Shown here piece after piece: positions 17,327-26,206 of a stretch of DNA of 64,000 nucleotides (its first letter is position 1; each line of letters begins with the position of its first letter). A program made the position numbers and the translations under genes. Source of the stretch: Leptolyngbya sp. PCC 7375 (GTDB taxonomy: Bacteria > Cyanobacteriota > Cyanobacteriia > Phormidesmidales > Phormidesmidaceae). The DNA lies in NCBI RefSeq assembly GCF_000316115.1, contig NZ_JH993797.1, positions 4,512,486 through 4,576,485 on the forward strand. Direction: 5' to 3'. The notes below the pieces were generated by a model. The model saw only the letters and a list, made by a program, of their open reading frames with translations, did no database searches and had not been told where the DNA came from.

Positions 17327-19264
17327 TTAACGGTTGGGCAGCATTGCCATCGGATTCACAGTGCCACGTTCTGGTAGATGAACCTCGAAATGCAAGTGAG
17401 GACCAGTGCTATAACCAGTACTTCCCATGTCGGCAATGTGCTGACCCTGAGCCACACGCTGACCTTGTCTAACCGTAATACGGCTGTTGTGGGCATAACG
17501 AGTCAAGCTGCCGTCGGCATGACGAACGTCAACTAAGTTACCATAACCGCCAGAATTCCAACCCGCTCTTTCAACAACACCAGCAGCAGCGGAAACAATT
17601 GGAGTGCCAACAGGACCGGCAATATCAATGCCACGATGCATACGACCCCAGCGCCAACCATAGCCGGATGTCAGGATGCCACGAGCTGGCCAAATGTAGC
17701 CGTTGAAGTAATCAGGTGTTTCTGGTAAATACTCATCTGCCGTCGGCAGGATAGGCATTTCAGGGGAAACAACTTGACCTGTAGCAGGGCTAGGAGAAGA
17801 AACGTAAACGCTTGGATCAAGGGGGGCAGCTGCTAATAATTCAGAATCTTGAGTGGAACTGATATCAGAAGTTGCTCTAGCTTCCAAACGATTCCCAGGA
17901 AACTGTGGGTTGACTACAACATCATCAGTTGTTGGCAATGATCGCTTTAAGGCAATTTCATCATCGGACTCTAACGATGTGCTCAGCTCTGGGGCCAACT
18001 CTTGCGCTGAATTCACTTCAGCCAGGAGGTCAGCGGTATATGGATCCTCAACAGTGACGGATTCAATTGTGTCTTCAATCTCTTCACTAACAAGGTTGGG
18101 CTGGGATATAACAGAACCACCTTGACCACCACGTAAGCGCTGTAGGGTTGAAGACCCATTAATACGATTCTCAACCGTTGACTGTAGGCGACCTAGACGG
18201 GTGCCATCAAAATCGCTTAGGGAAGAGGATGCCGTTAATTCAGGAGAAGATTGTGCGATGGAAGAAGCTGCTTCAGAGATGATTAACTCATTGGCTACCT
18301 CTTCAGGAACATCTAGAGTATCTCCTGCCACAATGAAGTCAGGATCTTCTAAGCTATTTGTTGCAACTAGATTCTCAGACGTTGTGCCCAATGAGAGTGC
18401 AATATCCTCAACGGTGTCGCCAGGGCGAACTTCATAACTGTTGAAAACCGTATCGGTGGCTTCTTCAGAATTTAAAAGTTTTGCTGCATCGCCTGGGGAT
18501 GACTGTAATTCAGTTTCCGAGCTGTCAATCATTGTAGATTGATCGCTAGATACCTGACTATTAGATGCCAACTGCTTGAGATCAGCTTGAAACCCATCAG
18601 AATGGGACACTATACCAGCTGAGCGGAGAGAAACATCACCAGTTAACTCTTCGGTTGCAACAACGGCTGGCTCATCAACCGCGTTTACAAGTTCAGACTG
18701 TGTGGAACTTCTATCAACACTTGAAATACCTGCTACCAAACGCTCTAGATTAGGTGCTTGAGCTTGGTCACCCGAATTTTTCTGGGCACCTGGTAGTAGA
18801 GAAACTAGGGTCGGCTGAACTGATTCCTCATTAGGAACCTTAATCACTTGACCCACCTGAAGTGTTGTATCAGGGGATATGCGGTTTGCCAGCTTGATAT
18901 CCTGAACTTCAACATGATGCTCTTGGGCAATCTGCCAAAGGCTATCTCCTTGTTGAACCGTGTGATACACAGCATGACCATTCATTACAGGTTGCTCCGA
19001 ATGGCCGTGGAGCATAGATGGCAACTGGGGTGATTCGCTTGAATTTGCTGACGTTGAGATCGCAAAAGATCCAACCGCTGCAGTTGCTTCACTATCAGCG
19101 AATAAAACTCCAGATGCACCAAATGAGAGTGCAAGTCCCAGCATAGCGGCAGATTTTGATCTGCCAGCGTTTCCAGACGGAGCTTGCTCAGAAACAGTAT
19201 CCATGTCGGAGAAACATGAATGACTTACTTCAGACTTGGGCTCCTGAAAATTTGCTCGTTTCAA
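17327..19264 (-). CDS. LysM and M23 metallopeptidase domain protein
   Basis: Probable exported peptidoglycan endopeptidase or EnvC/NlpD-like amidase activator, 645 residues. The start is a TTG at 19264 (MKRANFQEPKSEV) because AGGAGG lies 7 bases upstream; the longer frame to 19294 has no such site. A hydrophobic segment (AAMLGLALSFGASGVLF) near residue 42 serves as signal or anchor. LysM 1 is at about 100-145 (YHTVQQGDSLWQIA) and LysM 2 at about 275-320 (YEVRPGDTVEDIA). A long acidic Ser-rich low-complexity region follows. The M23 domain comes at the end with HRGIDIAGPVGTP and HLHFEVH, so the zinc ligands are present and the enzyme may be active. Confidence 0.92.
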   Translation of the reverse strand: MKRANFQEPKSEVSHSCFSDMDTVSEQAPSGNAGRSKSAAMLGLALSFGASGVLFADSEATAAVGSFAISTSANSSESPQLPSMLHGHSEQPVMNGHAVYHTVQQGDSLWQIAQEHHVEVQDIKLANRISPDTTLQVGQVIKVPNEESVQPTLVSLLPGAQKNSGDQAQAPNLERLVAGISSVDRSSTQSELVNAVDEPAVVATEELTGDVSLRSAGIVSHSDGFQADLKQLASNSQVSSDQSTMIDSSETELQSSPGDAAKLLNSEEATDTVFNSYEVRPGDTVEDIALSLGTTSENLVATNSLEDPDFIVAGDTLDVPEEVANELIISEAASSIAQSSPELTASSSLSDFDGTRLGRLQSTVENRINGSSTLQRLRGGQGGSVISQPNLVSEEIEDTIESVTVEDPYTADLLAEVNSAQELAPELSTSLESDDEIALKRSLPTTDDVVVNPQFPGNRLEARATSDISSTQDSELLAAAPLDPSVYVSSPSPATGQVVSPEMPILPTADEYLPETPDYFNGYIWPARGILTSGYGWRWGRMHRGIDIAGPVGTPIVSAAAGVVERAGWNSGGYGNLVDVRHADGSLTRYAHNSRITVRQGQRVAQGQHIADMGSTGYSTGPHLHFEVHLPERGTVNPMAMLPNR

Positions 19265-20032
19265 GGAATAACCTCCTAAATGACCGGCGTTCAACTGTTC
19301 GAAACCAACTTGTCCCTATGCAGTTGCCCGATAGTAGGCCGTTGACTACAAGTTGAATCAGGTAGATGAGGCACGTGCACAGAGCAAAAATGCCCATAGC
19401 AAGTGAGCACCTTTCGTACCCAACTTAGGCAAGTTTACACGACTTAATCAAAAGATCAATCCTGTACCAAACAAGTTCCATCGTATTCTCCAAAATCAAC
19501 ATGAAATTGAATTTGCGATGGATTTTTATCTCAATAAGGCGTTAGGACTGCTTGCCGGAATTCTGCGAATCCTTTTGTAGAAGAGCGTTTAAGCGATTCT
19601 ATCGATATCGCCTTAGAAAGTATTTATGGCACAAAGTGTATCTAAGAGCCTTGCCAGCGATTTGTTAGGTATAAATGCTCCCAATAGTCTTATTTTCTAG
19701 GATTCCCAGTTCTTTCGGGAACTTGATCTCGATTTGACCGTTGTGATGGCTACAGCGCTATAGAAAATTTTTATCGCAGGAATGGTTGATTTGTATCTGA
19801 AATGACTGTCTTGAAGCAGGTCAATACAGGAGAACAAGTTGTTTGACACTCTACTCTGAGCTTTGCCGCACCTTGCTCATATGAGATTGCAGCTATTAGA
19901 CCTGGCAGTAAATTCCCTATGGCTTGGCAGTCGTTCTCCTTGAAATGAGCTCTATATATCTATGAGCCCATAGATATATAGTCTGATTGGCTTTGACGAC
20001 TAGATGTGCAATCTCTCTATATATTCCTGTAC
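19265..20032. other. 768-bp spacer between the M23 gene and trmL
   Basis: No gene is supported here. It holds the ribosome-binding site of the M23 gene (19272-19277) and, near its other end, a TATA-rich stem-loop at 19952-19981. The two flanking genes are both on the minus strand, so the spacer contains the promoter of the M23 gene. The length would allow a small RNA, but I recognise none. Confidence 0.6.
19952..19981. repeat. TATA-rich 13-bp stem-loop
   Basis: CTATATATCTATG (19952-19964) is perfectly complementary to CATAGATATATAG (19969-19981), with a 4-base loop. It lies about 50 bases past the trmL stop. It has the same TATATCTA-type composition as the palindrome cluster at 22.1-22.4 kb, which suggests a local family of such elements. 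Confidence 0.8.
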
Positions 20033-20512
20033 CTAAGCGGTGGGGGACGATAAGTAATTAAGCTGTCGTAATGCCTCGAAGAGCCCAATAGCGGCACTTA
20101 CTGAAAGATTAAGACTACGGACGCTATCGTGCAGCATGGGAATTTTGGCAGTTTGCTCACAGGTCTCTAGCAGTGATCGAGGGAGTCCTTCACTCTCGCT
20201 GCCAAATAATAGCCAATCGTCTTCTTGATACTTAATCTCTATGTAGCTATATGTGCTTTTGGTCGTAAAGCCAATGAGGCGGCCACCTATTTGCTGTTGA
20301 TATTGCCAAAAACTATTTAGATCTGGATGCACCTGCAAATTAACGTGGGGCCAGTAATCTAAGCCCGCTCGCTTGAGATATCGATCACTAAGTTGAAATC
20401 CAAGGGGTTCTATTAAATGTAGTTCAGTGGCCGTTGCGGCACATGTGCGGGCAATATTGCCTGTATTTGGTGGAATTTCTGGGTTAACCAGGACGATTTT
20501 GGGCATTGACAT
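20033..20512 (-). CDS. trmL: tRNA (cytidine/uridine-34 2'-O)-methyltransferase
   Basis: SPOUT-fold methyltransferase that methylates the wobble base of tRNA-Leu isoacceptors. It has 159 residues, the usual length. SpoU motif 1 is NPEIPPNTGNIARTC near residue 10, motif 2 is LLFGSESEGLP near 105, and motif 3 is RSLNLSVSAAIGLFEALRQ near 134; together they form the trefoil knot that binds SAM. It may start at the second Met (MPKIVLVNPE). Single gene. Confidence 0.93.
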   Translation of the reverse strand: MSMPKIVLVNPEIPPNTGNIARTCAATATELHLIEPLGFQLSDRYLKRAGLDYWPHVNLQVHPDLNSFWQYQQQIGGRLIGFTTKSTYSYIEIKYQEDDWLLFGSESEGLPRSLLETCEQTAKIPMLHDSVRSLNLSVSAAIGLFEALRQLNYLSSPTA

Positions 20513-20760
20513 AACTCTATGTGGTGCAATTTATTATTTTTCCTGGGCCTTTTTATGTCCAGATGCCTATTTTGCATCGCCTTTATATAGGAGTTACTAA
20601 TCAATCGATCTCACTTCTTGGGCGTAGGCATTTTTTAATGTCCTGACCTATGAAAAATCTAATGTTGCCAGCGCTCCATAGCATTGACTAATCGATGGGC
20701 TCTCAAGCTATAACTCTAGGTTTTTATAGAACCAGGCAGATGATTATGGGGGATTTGGGC

Positions 20761-21909
20761 CTAAACCGGCTGACATAAATCGCTTTGTAACGCTTGCTCC
20801 TGACGTTCCATAATTTGAATGGTTTGGGCTATCACTTGAGCAACCTCCAGACCAGTGTCTACTTGTTTGAGCCAATTCTGCGCCTGGTTGCCTTCCCTTA
20901 GGATTTGTTTGATAGGTGTTAGAAAACAAGCAATACCTTGAGCTTTCGCAATGGGTAGGACTTCGTTATAAATTTGTGTGATCCAATCAGTGGCATTAAT
21001 GGGCTGACCATCGTACCAATGTTGTAACTCTGCATCTAGACTGGCTTTTGCCACAGCTCTTTCATTGGCGTCAGTAATTGAGAGCAAATCATCATGACGA
21101 TTGTGACTAGGCAGTTGGCTAGAGACGAGGGGGTCCAAACTTGGATCTTGCTGTAGTTGGAGAATACGTGATTCTAGGAGAGCTGTGATTGCCAATAAGT
21201 GAATTGGGTCAGTCACCAGGTCTGAAATTCTAACTTCGAGGCGATTGAGTTTATAGGGGCGGCAGTCTCCATTGGGGCGTACAGAGTTCCAAAGGTGACG
21301 AACATTTTTCATGGTGCCTAGCTTGAGCTGTTCTTCTGTCCATTTAATGAAGTGCGCATGGCTCTCAAAGAGCGGGACATGACTAGGTGTCTGGGGAAAT
21401 ACATGCCAGCGAGTAGAGTGATAGCCGGTCACTTGGTTGTCGAGGAAAGGGGACGATGCACTCAAGGCAAGAATTAAAGGGGCTTCAACCCGAATGAGCC
21501 GACAAGCTCGCATTAATACTTCGGGATCGCTAATACCCAGATTGATATGGATACTGGCAGTGACTACATTGGTTCCGTAGGTTCGCTCAATGTAGGCATG
21601 GTAAGGATTTTTCGGATCAGAACGAGAGAAAATCTGACTATTGCCAGTAGCTAAGGTGCTCCCAGGAAGAATGGTATAGCTGGGGTCAAGAGTCTTGAGA
21701 AACTGCCTCAATCGTCGCCGGGGCGTGACTAGTTCACAGAGTAACTGATCATAGTGCTGCAATGGAGGGGTAGTGTACTCAACGTTGCGACTATCTGGCT
21801 CGCGAACAAATCCGCTCAGGGATTTAACAATTTTGTCTGACAGACCGATGATTGTGCCATCGGTGTGGCCAGTATACATTTCGACTTCAAACCCTTTTGA
21901 CAGCAGCAC
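20761..21909 (-). CDS. gshA: Glutamate-cysteine ligase, cyanobacterial type
   Basis: Catalyses the first step of glutathione synthesis, joining glutamate and cysteine using ATP. It has 382 residues and matches the cyanobacterial GshA group: LSKGFEVEMYTGHTDG at the N-terminus, GFVREPDSRNVEYTTPP near residue 33, and IHINLGISDPEVLMRACRLIR near 120. The start is GTG at 21909, supported by GGAG seven bases upstream, with no nearby ATG. gshB is not in the window. The long spacer upstream (21910-22544) has TATA-rich palindromes. Confidence 0.93.
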   Translation of the reverse strand: MLLSKGFEVEMYTGHTDGTIIGLSDKIVKSLSGFVREPDSRNVEYTTPPLQHYDQLLCELVTPRRRLRQFLKTLDPSYTILPGSTLATGNSQIFSRSDPKNPYHAYIERTYGTNVVTASIHINLGISDPEVLMRACRLIRVEAPLILALSASSPFLDNQVTGYHSTRWHVFPQTPSHVPLFESHAHFIKWTEEQLKLGTMKNVRHLWNSVRPNGDCRPYKLNRLEVRISDLVTDPIHLLAITALLESRILQLQQDPSLDPLVSSQLPSHNRHDDLLSITDANERAVAKASLDAELQHWYDGQPINATDWITQIYNEVLPIAKAQGIACFLTPIKQILREGNQAQNWLKQVDTGLEVAQVIAQTIQIMERQEQALQSDLCQPV

Positions 21910-22544
21910 GATGTTACTCCGATGTAGGCAGATTGCGGTTGTAGCAATAATTGCACCTGTCCATCTTAAAGGCTGAAGAGTTGACTGGAGTGGATGCTTT
22001 GTAATGAGCGTTGTTGGTTAGAGCTGCTCTGGTGTGGAGAATGTGGCCCTAATCGATGTGTTCTATGTCCTATATATAGTGACAACAACATTGAGCATCA
22101 TATATATGGAGAGTACATGGGGAGGACAAGTCTATAGATATGGAGAGGGGAAGCCTAATAGATAGCTATTTATGTAGATGGCACTATCTATATAAATAAA
22201 CTGTAGGTTTTTCGGTGCAGATGTAATTGATGCTGTAGTTAGGAACATAGAGTTTTGCTTAGATAGGAGGTGGATACTTGCTCTGTGGCTGGGTATTCTA
22301 CCAAGGACAGTCTTTGTTGTAGCTCAAGCATCTATATATATGAGATGCATCTATATATATAGATGCATCTCATATATATAGATGAGATATATGAGTTAAA
22401 GCAGCGGTTGAATGTTTGAGCTTTTGGAGCCACTCTTCAAAGAAGATTTTTCTCTTGTAGATGTAATTATCAAGGATAGATAGGTTAAGCTACTAGGAAT
22501 ACATACCTAGTTACACATCTGCTGTTTTACGGGTTTGGTTTACT
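21910..22544. other. 635-bp spacer with TATA-rich palindromes
   Basis: Divergent spacer between gshA and the SRPBCC gene, with no supported gene. It holds scattered TATATA/CTATAGAT tracts, an 8-bp stem at 22158-22191 (ATAGATAG with CTATCTAT) and the 56-bp palindrome at 22329-22384. Promoters for both neighbours must lie here. Confidence 0.7.
22329..22384. repeat. 56-bp perfect palindrome
   Basis: The 56 bases are exactly equal to their own reverse complement, with no central spacer. The arms are built from CATCTATATATATGAGATG and an inner ATGCATCTATATATATAGATGCAT-type block, so smaller palindromes are nested inside. Pairing ends abruptly at 22328/22385. It lies 160 bases before the SRPBCC gene, in a spacer rich in the same TATATCTA words. 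Such a palindrome can form a cruciform in DNA or a long hairpin in RNA. Confidence 0.95.
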
Positions 22545-23117
22545 GTGAATCGGGATATTTTAGCGTTTACTTCTGATGCAGCGATGGATGACGATTCTGT
22601 GATTCGTCTTAGTTATGATGCCTGTCAGCGAGTAAGCGTCAAAACTGAAAAGTTTGCCCCTCGACAGCGCAGGGTTGTGGCATCCGTCGCGATTCCACGC
22701 TCACTTGAGCAGGTATGGAAAATTTTGACCGATTATGAAAAGCTTTCAGATTTTGTCCCTAATTTAACTAGTAGCCGCTTATTACCGCGATCTGACGGCG
22801 GTATCCGGTTAGAGCAAATTGGGGCTCAATGTTTTCTCAACTTCAAGTTTTGTGCGCGTGTCATTTTGGATATGACGGAGCACTTCCCCCGAGAAATAGG
22901 ATTTTCGATGGTGGAAGGTGACTTTAAGAAGTTCATCGGTAAGTGGACCTTGCAACCTGCCCTTTTAGGGGAGCAGGCTGCGACTATTTTGTCCTATGAA
23001 CTAATGGTTCAGCCACCTTTGGCGATGCCTGTTCAGTTGATCGAGCATCATATTTGCCATAATTTAACGCAAAATCTGATGGCAATTTGCGATCGCACCA
23101 CAGAGCAATTTGCCTAA
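22545..23117 (+). CDS. SRPBCC (START/cyclase-like) family protein
   Basis: A 190-residue protein with a single lipid- or pigment-binding-type START/polyketide-cyclase fold. RQRRVVASVAIPRSLEQVWKILTDYEKLSDFVPNL (starting near residue 41) is the characteristic first strand and helix pair, and the C-terminal helix is typical (PVQLIEHHICHNLTQNLMAI). Homologues are common in cyanobacteria and plastids, often linked with thylakoid membranes, but no specific ligand can be assigned. The start is given as GTG 22545; the ATG at 22584 (MDDDSVIRL) is a good alternative. A terminator follows. Confidence 0.85.
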   Translation: MNRDILAFTSDAAMDDDSVIRLSYDACQRVSVKTEKFAPRQRRVVASVAIPRSLEQVWKILTDYEKLSDFVPNLTSSRLLPRSDGGIRLEQIGAQCFLNFKFCARVILDMTEHFPREIGFSMVEGDFKKFIGKWTLQPALLGEQAATILSYELMVQPPLAMPVQLIEHHICHNLTQNLMAICDRTTEQFA

Positions 23118-23143
23118 CAGCGCAACTTTTAAGAGCGCCTCAA

Positions 23144-23184
23144 TGCCCACTGCCTCAGAGGAGATAGTGGGCAGATTGTTTTTG
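23144..23184 (+). terminator. Intrinsic terminator of the SRPBCC gene
   Basis: Arms TGCCCACT (23144-23151) and AGTGGGCA (23166-23173) form an 8-bp stem, followed on the plus strand by GATTGTTTTTGTTC. It starts 27 bases past the stop codon. Confidence 0.75.
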
Positions 23185-23187
23185 TTC

Positions 23188-23967
23188 TTAGAGATCAAGC
23201 GTTGGCAACCGTTCCCTTTGTTCCTGTGTCATTAGACAATTCCAATCTGGGATTCTAGACTTTGCCTCTACTTGAGCCGCTTGGTATTGCTCTGCTGTTG
23301 GGGCGTTTAACCAACCTGATTTGGCATAGTAAAGCTTGGCAAGAAATTCTCTTAAGATATGTCGACGCCACATTGAGGACTTAACCTTGACCGGATGTGG
23401 TATCACTTCAAAGCCAAAGCTACGATAAACCATCGTTGCCCGTGCAATGTGCAGATCGTCCGTCACGAGCAATATCTTTGGTTTATCCGCTGAGGTCTCG
23501 ATGGGCGGCATCAGCATCTCAGTATAAAATGCATTTTCCCACGTACTGCGGGAGCAGGCTTCACCACTAATACTAGCGGTGGGTATTCCCATATCCTTCG
23601 CTAAATCTATGATTACTGGAGCATCAGTGACGCCGCTGACAAAAAACAAAGGAGCCCTTTCTTCTTGCCATAGTTGCACAGCTGCAGTTGTTCTATATTC
23701 AGAATATTGTGGTCCTCGACCGAGTACAATAATGGCATCGGCTGACTCACCAGTGTCTGGGCGAGTAATTATAGTTTGTAGGGTTTTATTGATCCACCAA
23801 GGGGATAATCCCAGGATGGCTAAAACGGCCACTATCCACAATATGAATTTGTTGTTGTCTGGGGAATGAAAAACGTTCTGACAAGTTTGACACTGGTAAG
23901 TCTGGCGACGGTTAAACTTAGCTTTGTGCTTTTGAATTGAGGGACTTGTGCAATTAGGGCAATACAT
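23188..23967 (-). CDS. Zinc-ribbon plus DUF218 (YdcF/SanA-like) membrane protein
   Basis: A 259-residue protein of three parts. Residues 1-32 form a zinc ribbon (CPNC at 3-6, CQTC at 26-29) like those at the N-termini of IS1-type transposases. One membrane helix follows at about 41-60 (FILWIVAVLAILGLSPWWI), then a DUF218 domain from about 75 to 240 with ADAIIVLGRG, LFFVSGV, STWENA and LLVTDDLHIARA. DUF218 proteins (SanA, YdcF, ElyC) are tied to envelope integrity and lipid-carrier metabolism. The ribbon would lie on the cytosolic side. Function beyond this is unknown. Confidence 0.85.
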   Translation of the reverse strand: MYCPNCTSPSIQKHKAKFNRRQTYQCQTCQNVFHSPDNNKFILWIVAVLAILGLSPWWINKTLQTIITRPDTGESADAIIVLGRGPQYSEYRTTAAVQLWQEERAPLFFVSGVTDAPVIIDLAKDMGIPTASISGEACSRSTWENAFYTEMLMPPIETSADKPKILLVTDDLHIARATMVYRSFGFEVIPHPVKVKSSMWRRHILREFLAKLYYAKSGWLNAPTAEQYQAAQVEAKSRIPDWNCLMTQEQRERLPTLDL

Positions 23968-24040
23968 GTGGGGAGGGGAGCTACAGTATGACCCTTATCC
24001 TAATAATTAATAATTTGTTGCATATGTAAACAAAACAAAG

Positions 24041-24085
24041 AAAAAAGCTTCGCCAATAAAGTTTTTGGCGAAGCTTTTTTCTTTT
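24041..24085 (-). terminator. Terminator downstream of tRNA-Glu
   Basis: A perfect 15-bp stem, arms 24041-24055 and 24066-24080 (core AAGCTTCGCCA), has A6 at one end and T6 at the other. It lies immediately past the 3' end of tRNA-Glu on the minus strand and can terminate that transcript. It is symmetric and could act in either direction. Confidence 0.85.
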
Positions 24086-24086
24086 A

Positions 24087-24159
24087 TACCCCCAGGGGAA
24101 TTCGAATCCCCGTCGCCTCCGTGAAAGGGAGGTGTCCTAGGCCTCTAGACGATGGGGGC
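24087..24159 (-). tRNA. tRNA-Glu (TTC anticodon)
   Basis: Seventy-three bases on the minus strand. Acceptor GCCCCCA pairs with TGGGGGT including a terminal G-U, and the discriminator is A. The anticodon loop CTTTCAC carries TTC and the T-arm loop is TTCGAAT. In cyanobacteria this tRNA also supplies glutamate for tetrapyrrole synthesis by the C5 pathway. No CCA is encoded. Confidence 0.95.
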
Positions 24160-24287
24160 GTGTTGCCCTTGCGCGACCGCGTTGGCCTTTATAAATATAC
24201 AAATCTGAGGGAATAAATGTCAAACGTCTATTGGGATTTTTTTTATGCTGCTCTATTTCGCCTGTAATGTCTTTCTTTGAGAGGGGA

Positions 24288-24569
24288 TTACGCTAATTTA
24301 CGGGAATTACGTAAACGGATAAGCTGGCGTCGCATTTCTGGAGAGGCTTCTAAGGCTTTTATTTGATGGATATCTATTTGAGATTCCAAAGATTCCAAAT
24401 AGTCATCATCACCATAGGTGTAGGCATCCACTAAAGCTTCTATCAGCGCACTACTATCACGTTCGTCGATAGCAAGCTGATCTTCAATAATGCGAAACTT
24501 TAGCCGGACCTCACATTCGTATATATTGACGCTGTTGTTTTGGGCAGGTAGGTCAAAGGACATTCCCAT
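24288..24569 (-). CDS. Small conserved cyanobacterial protein, unknown function
   Basis: A 93-residue soluble acidic protein; I recognise the style as a conserved cyanobacterial hypothetical but no named domain. It begins MGMSFDLPAQNNSVNIYECEVRLKFRIIED and ends with a basic helix (EMRRQLIRLRNSRKLA). A start at the second Met (24563) is equally possible. It is the first gene upstream of tRNA-Glu on the same strand and has an AT-rich 600-bp spacer before it. Confidence 0.7.
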   Translation of the reverse strand: MGMSFDLPAQNNSVNIYECEVRLKFRIIEDQLAIDERDSSALIEALVDAYTYGDDDYLESLESQIDIHQIKALEASPEMRRQLIRLRNSRKLA

Positions 24570-25164
24570 CAGTTAAGTTGAAGTGTGTGGTTAAAATACA
24601 AAGTCTAGACAAAGTTCATATGATGTCTTGTTATCAAATTTGTCTGATGCGCTAATAGTCAATGTTGTCTTCAATGGTAGATATTTAAATAAATCCCAAT
24701 TTCCTACATTTACTAACGGCTTTCAGTTGTTGGTGTTTGGGGGTTATTAAAAAAATAAAAAATAGTTAAGAATATTGATTTTGACTGACTTATAAAAATC
24801 AATATTGTCTAGGGATATAGATTGCTTCTATGGCTGAAAGCTTATTTTTGAAAGGCTTCTGATGGTTTTCTTGAGTTTTTATATTGATTTATATTGATTT
24901 CTAATCTATGTGTTTTAAATGGATTTTGATGGTTGTTTGATTGTTTTTTTGTTTGTTATTTTTAAGGGATATATCAATATGTCTGATTGAAATCAGACAT
25001 TGTTCAATGTGTCTGAAAAATGATGTTTACCTTTTCCCTTAGAGTCAGTTCCCATCTGCCTCTAACAGATCGTGGGAACCTATATACGCTTGGTAATAAT
25101 GTGATTCAGGATGTATAGATTTGCCGATATGCTAGCGACCTCGGACAGCGTAAGATAGTATCGT
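24570..25164. other. 595-bp AT-rich spacer
   Basis: Divergent spacer with no supported gene, noticeably more AT-rich than the neighbours. It contains a short direct repeat (ATATTGATTT twice at about 24880-24900), a small stem GTCTGAT/ATCAGAC at 24981-24998, and a stem-loop at 25048-25079 (GTTCCCA with TGGGAAC, inner TCTG/CAGA) about 85-115 bases before the CPBP gene. These could be leader structures, but none matches a known riboswitch to my eye. Confidence 0.55.
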
Positions 25165-25794
25165 TTGTCAGTGCGGCATAATTTTGCCGATGCGCTTTTG
25201 AATCAGCCTGCCCCACCTAATTCAAGTATGGAGCCTTTGACACGTACTCAAGTGCTAGTTGCGATCGCGGCAACAGCCCTTGTATTGTTTGTCATTGCTC
25301 GCTTTTGGCTCTTGTTTGATTCAGTACAACAGTTACCCAGTCAGTTGGGTCTTTATCCGATTGGCCTAGGTGTGCTTTTGGGGATGGGTATCACCCTTGT
25401 TAGCGCCATACTCTATTGGGCATGGCCAAGGTATCGACATAGTGCCGAAGTTTACTTGGAGTACATTCTCAAACCTCTGGCTTTGCCAGATGTACTTTGG
25501 TTAGGCTTACTGCCTGGTATTAGTGAAGAACTGCTGTTTCGGGGAGTGATGTTACCAGCCTTTGGAGCAAATTTAGCAGCCTTAGCACTGTCGAGTCTTT
25601 GTTTTGGGTTACTACATATGAGCGATTTGCGGCAGTGGCCGTATATGTTGTGGGCAACGTGCGTGGGTGGAATATTAGGCTACAGTGCTATAGCGAGCCA
25701 AAACCTATTAGTGCCAGTAATTGCCCATGTGTTCACTAATATGGTGTCTAGTTTAGTTTGGAAGCTCAAAGCTTCTGATTTAGCTACCCATTAA
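25165..25794 (+). CDS. CPBP family intramembrane metalloprotease
   Basis: Membrane glutamic-type protease of the CAAX/bacteriocin-processing (ABI) family, 209 residues at most with about six hydrophobic segments. The catalytic motifs are SEELLFRGVMLP near residue 122, FGLLHM near 148 and VIAHVFTN near 188. Substrates of the cyanobacterial members are not known. The start is uncertain: TTG 25165, GTG 25171 or ATG 25228 (MEPLTRTQVLV), and no clear ribosome-binding site decides it. The next gene begins 13 bases downstream. Confidence 0.88.
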   Translation: MSVRHNFADALLNQPAPPNSSMEPLTRTQVLVAIAATALVLFVIARFWLLFDSVQQLPSQLGLYPIGLGVLLGMGITLVSAILYWAWPRYRHSAEVYLEYILKPLALPDVLWLGLLPGISEELLFRGVMLPAFGANLAALALSSLCFGLLHMSDLRQWPYMLWATCVGGILGYSAIASQNLLVPVIAHVFTNMVSSLVWKLKASDLATH

Positions 25795-25807
25795 AAAGTT
25801 TTGGATT

Positions 25808-26206
25808 TTGGTGTCTACCTCAAACCCGCAGCCATTGAAGTCGGTTGGTTTACCTGATATTGACCAAATACTGGGATTAGCTGTATTCGATGCTACTGGG
25901 CTACCTCGTGATTATTTCATTACGCCGCAGCACGAAGATACTGAATGGGTTCAGTTAGTCTTTCAATCTTTGGGGCTACAGCAGTTGATAGCATCAACTA
26001 TGGAGTTGCCGACGTTTAGTCATGCAATGATTCGTACTAAGGTTGGCAATATCGTTCTGATTTGTTGCGATCGCAGCTATATTGCTGTCTTAATTAAGCG
26101 TGCTTTGCCTCAAGAACGTCCGCAGATCGAAGAGGCCTGGGTGGATTGGATTCAGGATTTTGAGGCTAATGTTGTGCGCACACACCCTAACTTCAGAGCG
26201 GTTTAA
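25808..26206 (+). CDS. Conserved cyanobacterial protein, possible Roadblock/LC7-like fold
   Basis: A 132-residue soluble protein. IDQILGLAVFDATGLPRDYF near residue 18 and VGNIVLICCDRSYIAVLIKR near 78 alternate in a way that resembles a Roadblock/LC7 or profilin-like sheet, but this is pattern reading, not a firm match. Only non-ATG starts are available (TTG 25808 or GTG 25811). It follows the CPBP gene by 13 bases, so the two are probably cotranscribed. Its TAA overlaps the TAA of ftsE on the other strand within the four bases TTAA. Confidence 0.7.
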   Translation: MVSTSNPQPLKSVGLPDIDQILGLAVFDATGLPRDYFITPQHEDTEWVQLVFQSLGLQQLIASTMELPTFSHAMIRTKVGNIVLICCDRSYIAVLIKRALPQERPQIEEAWVDWIQDFEANVVRTHPNFRAV

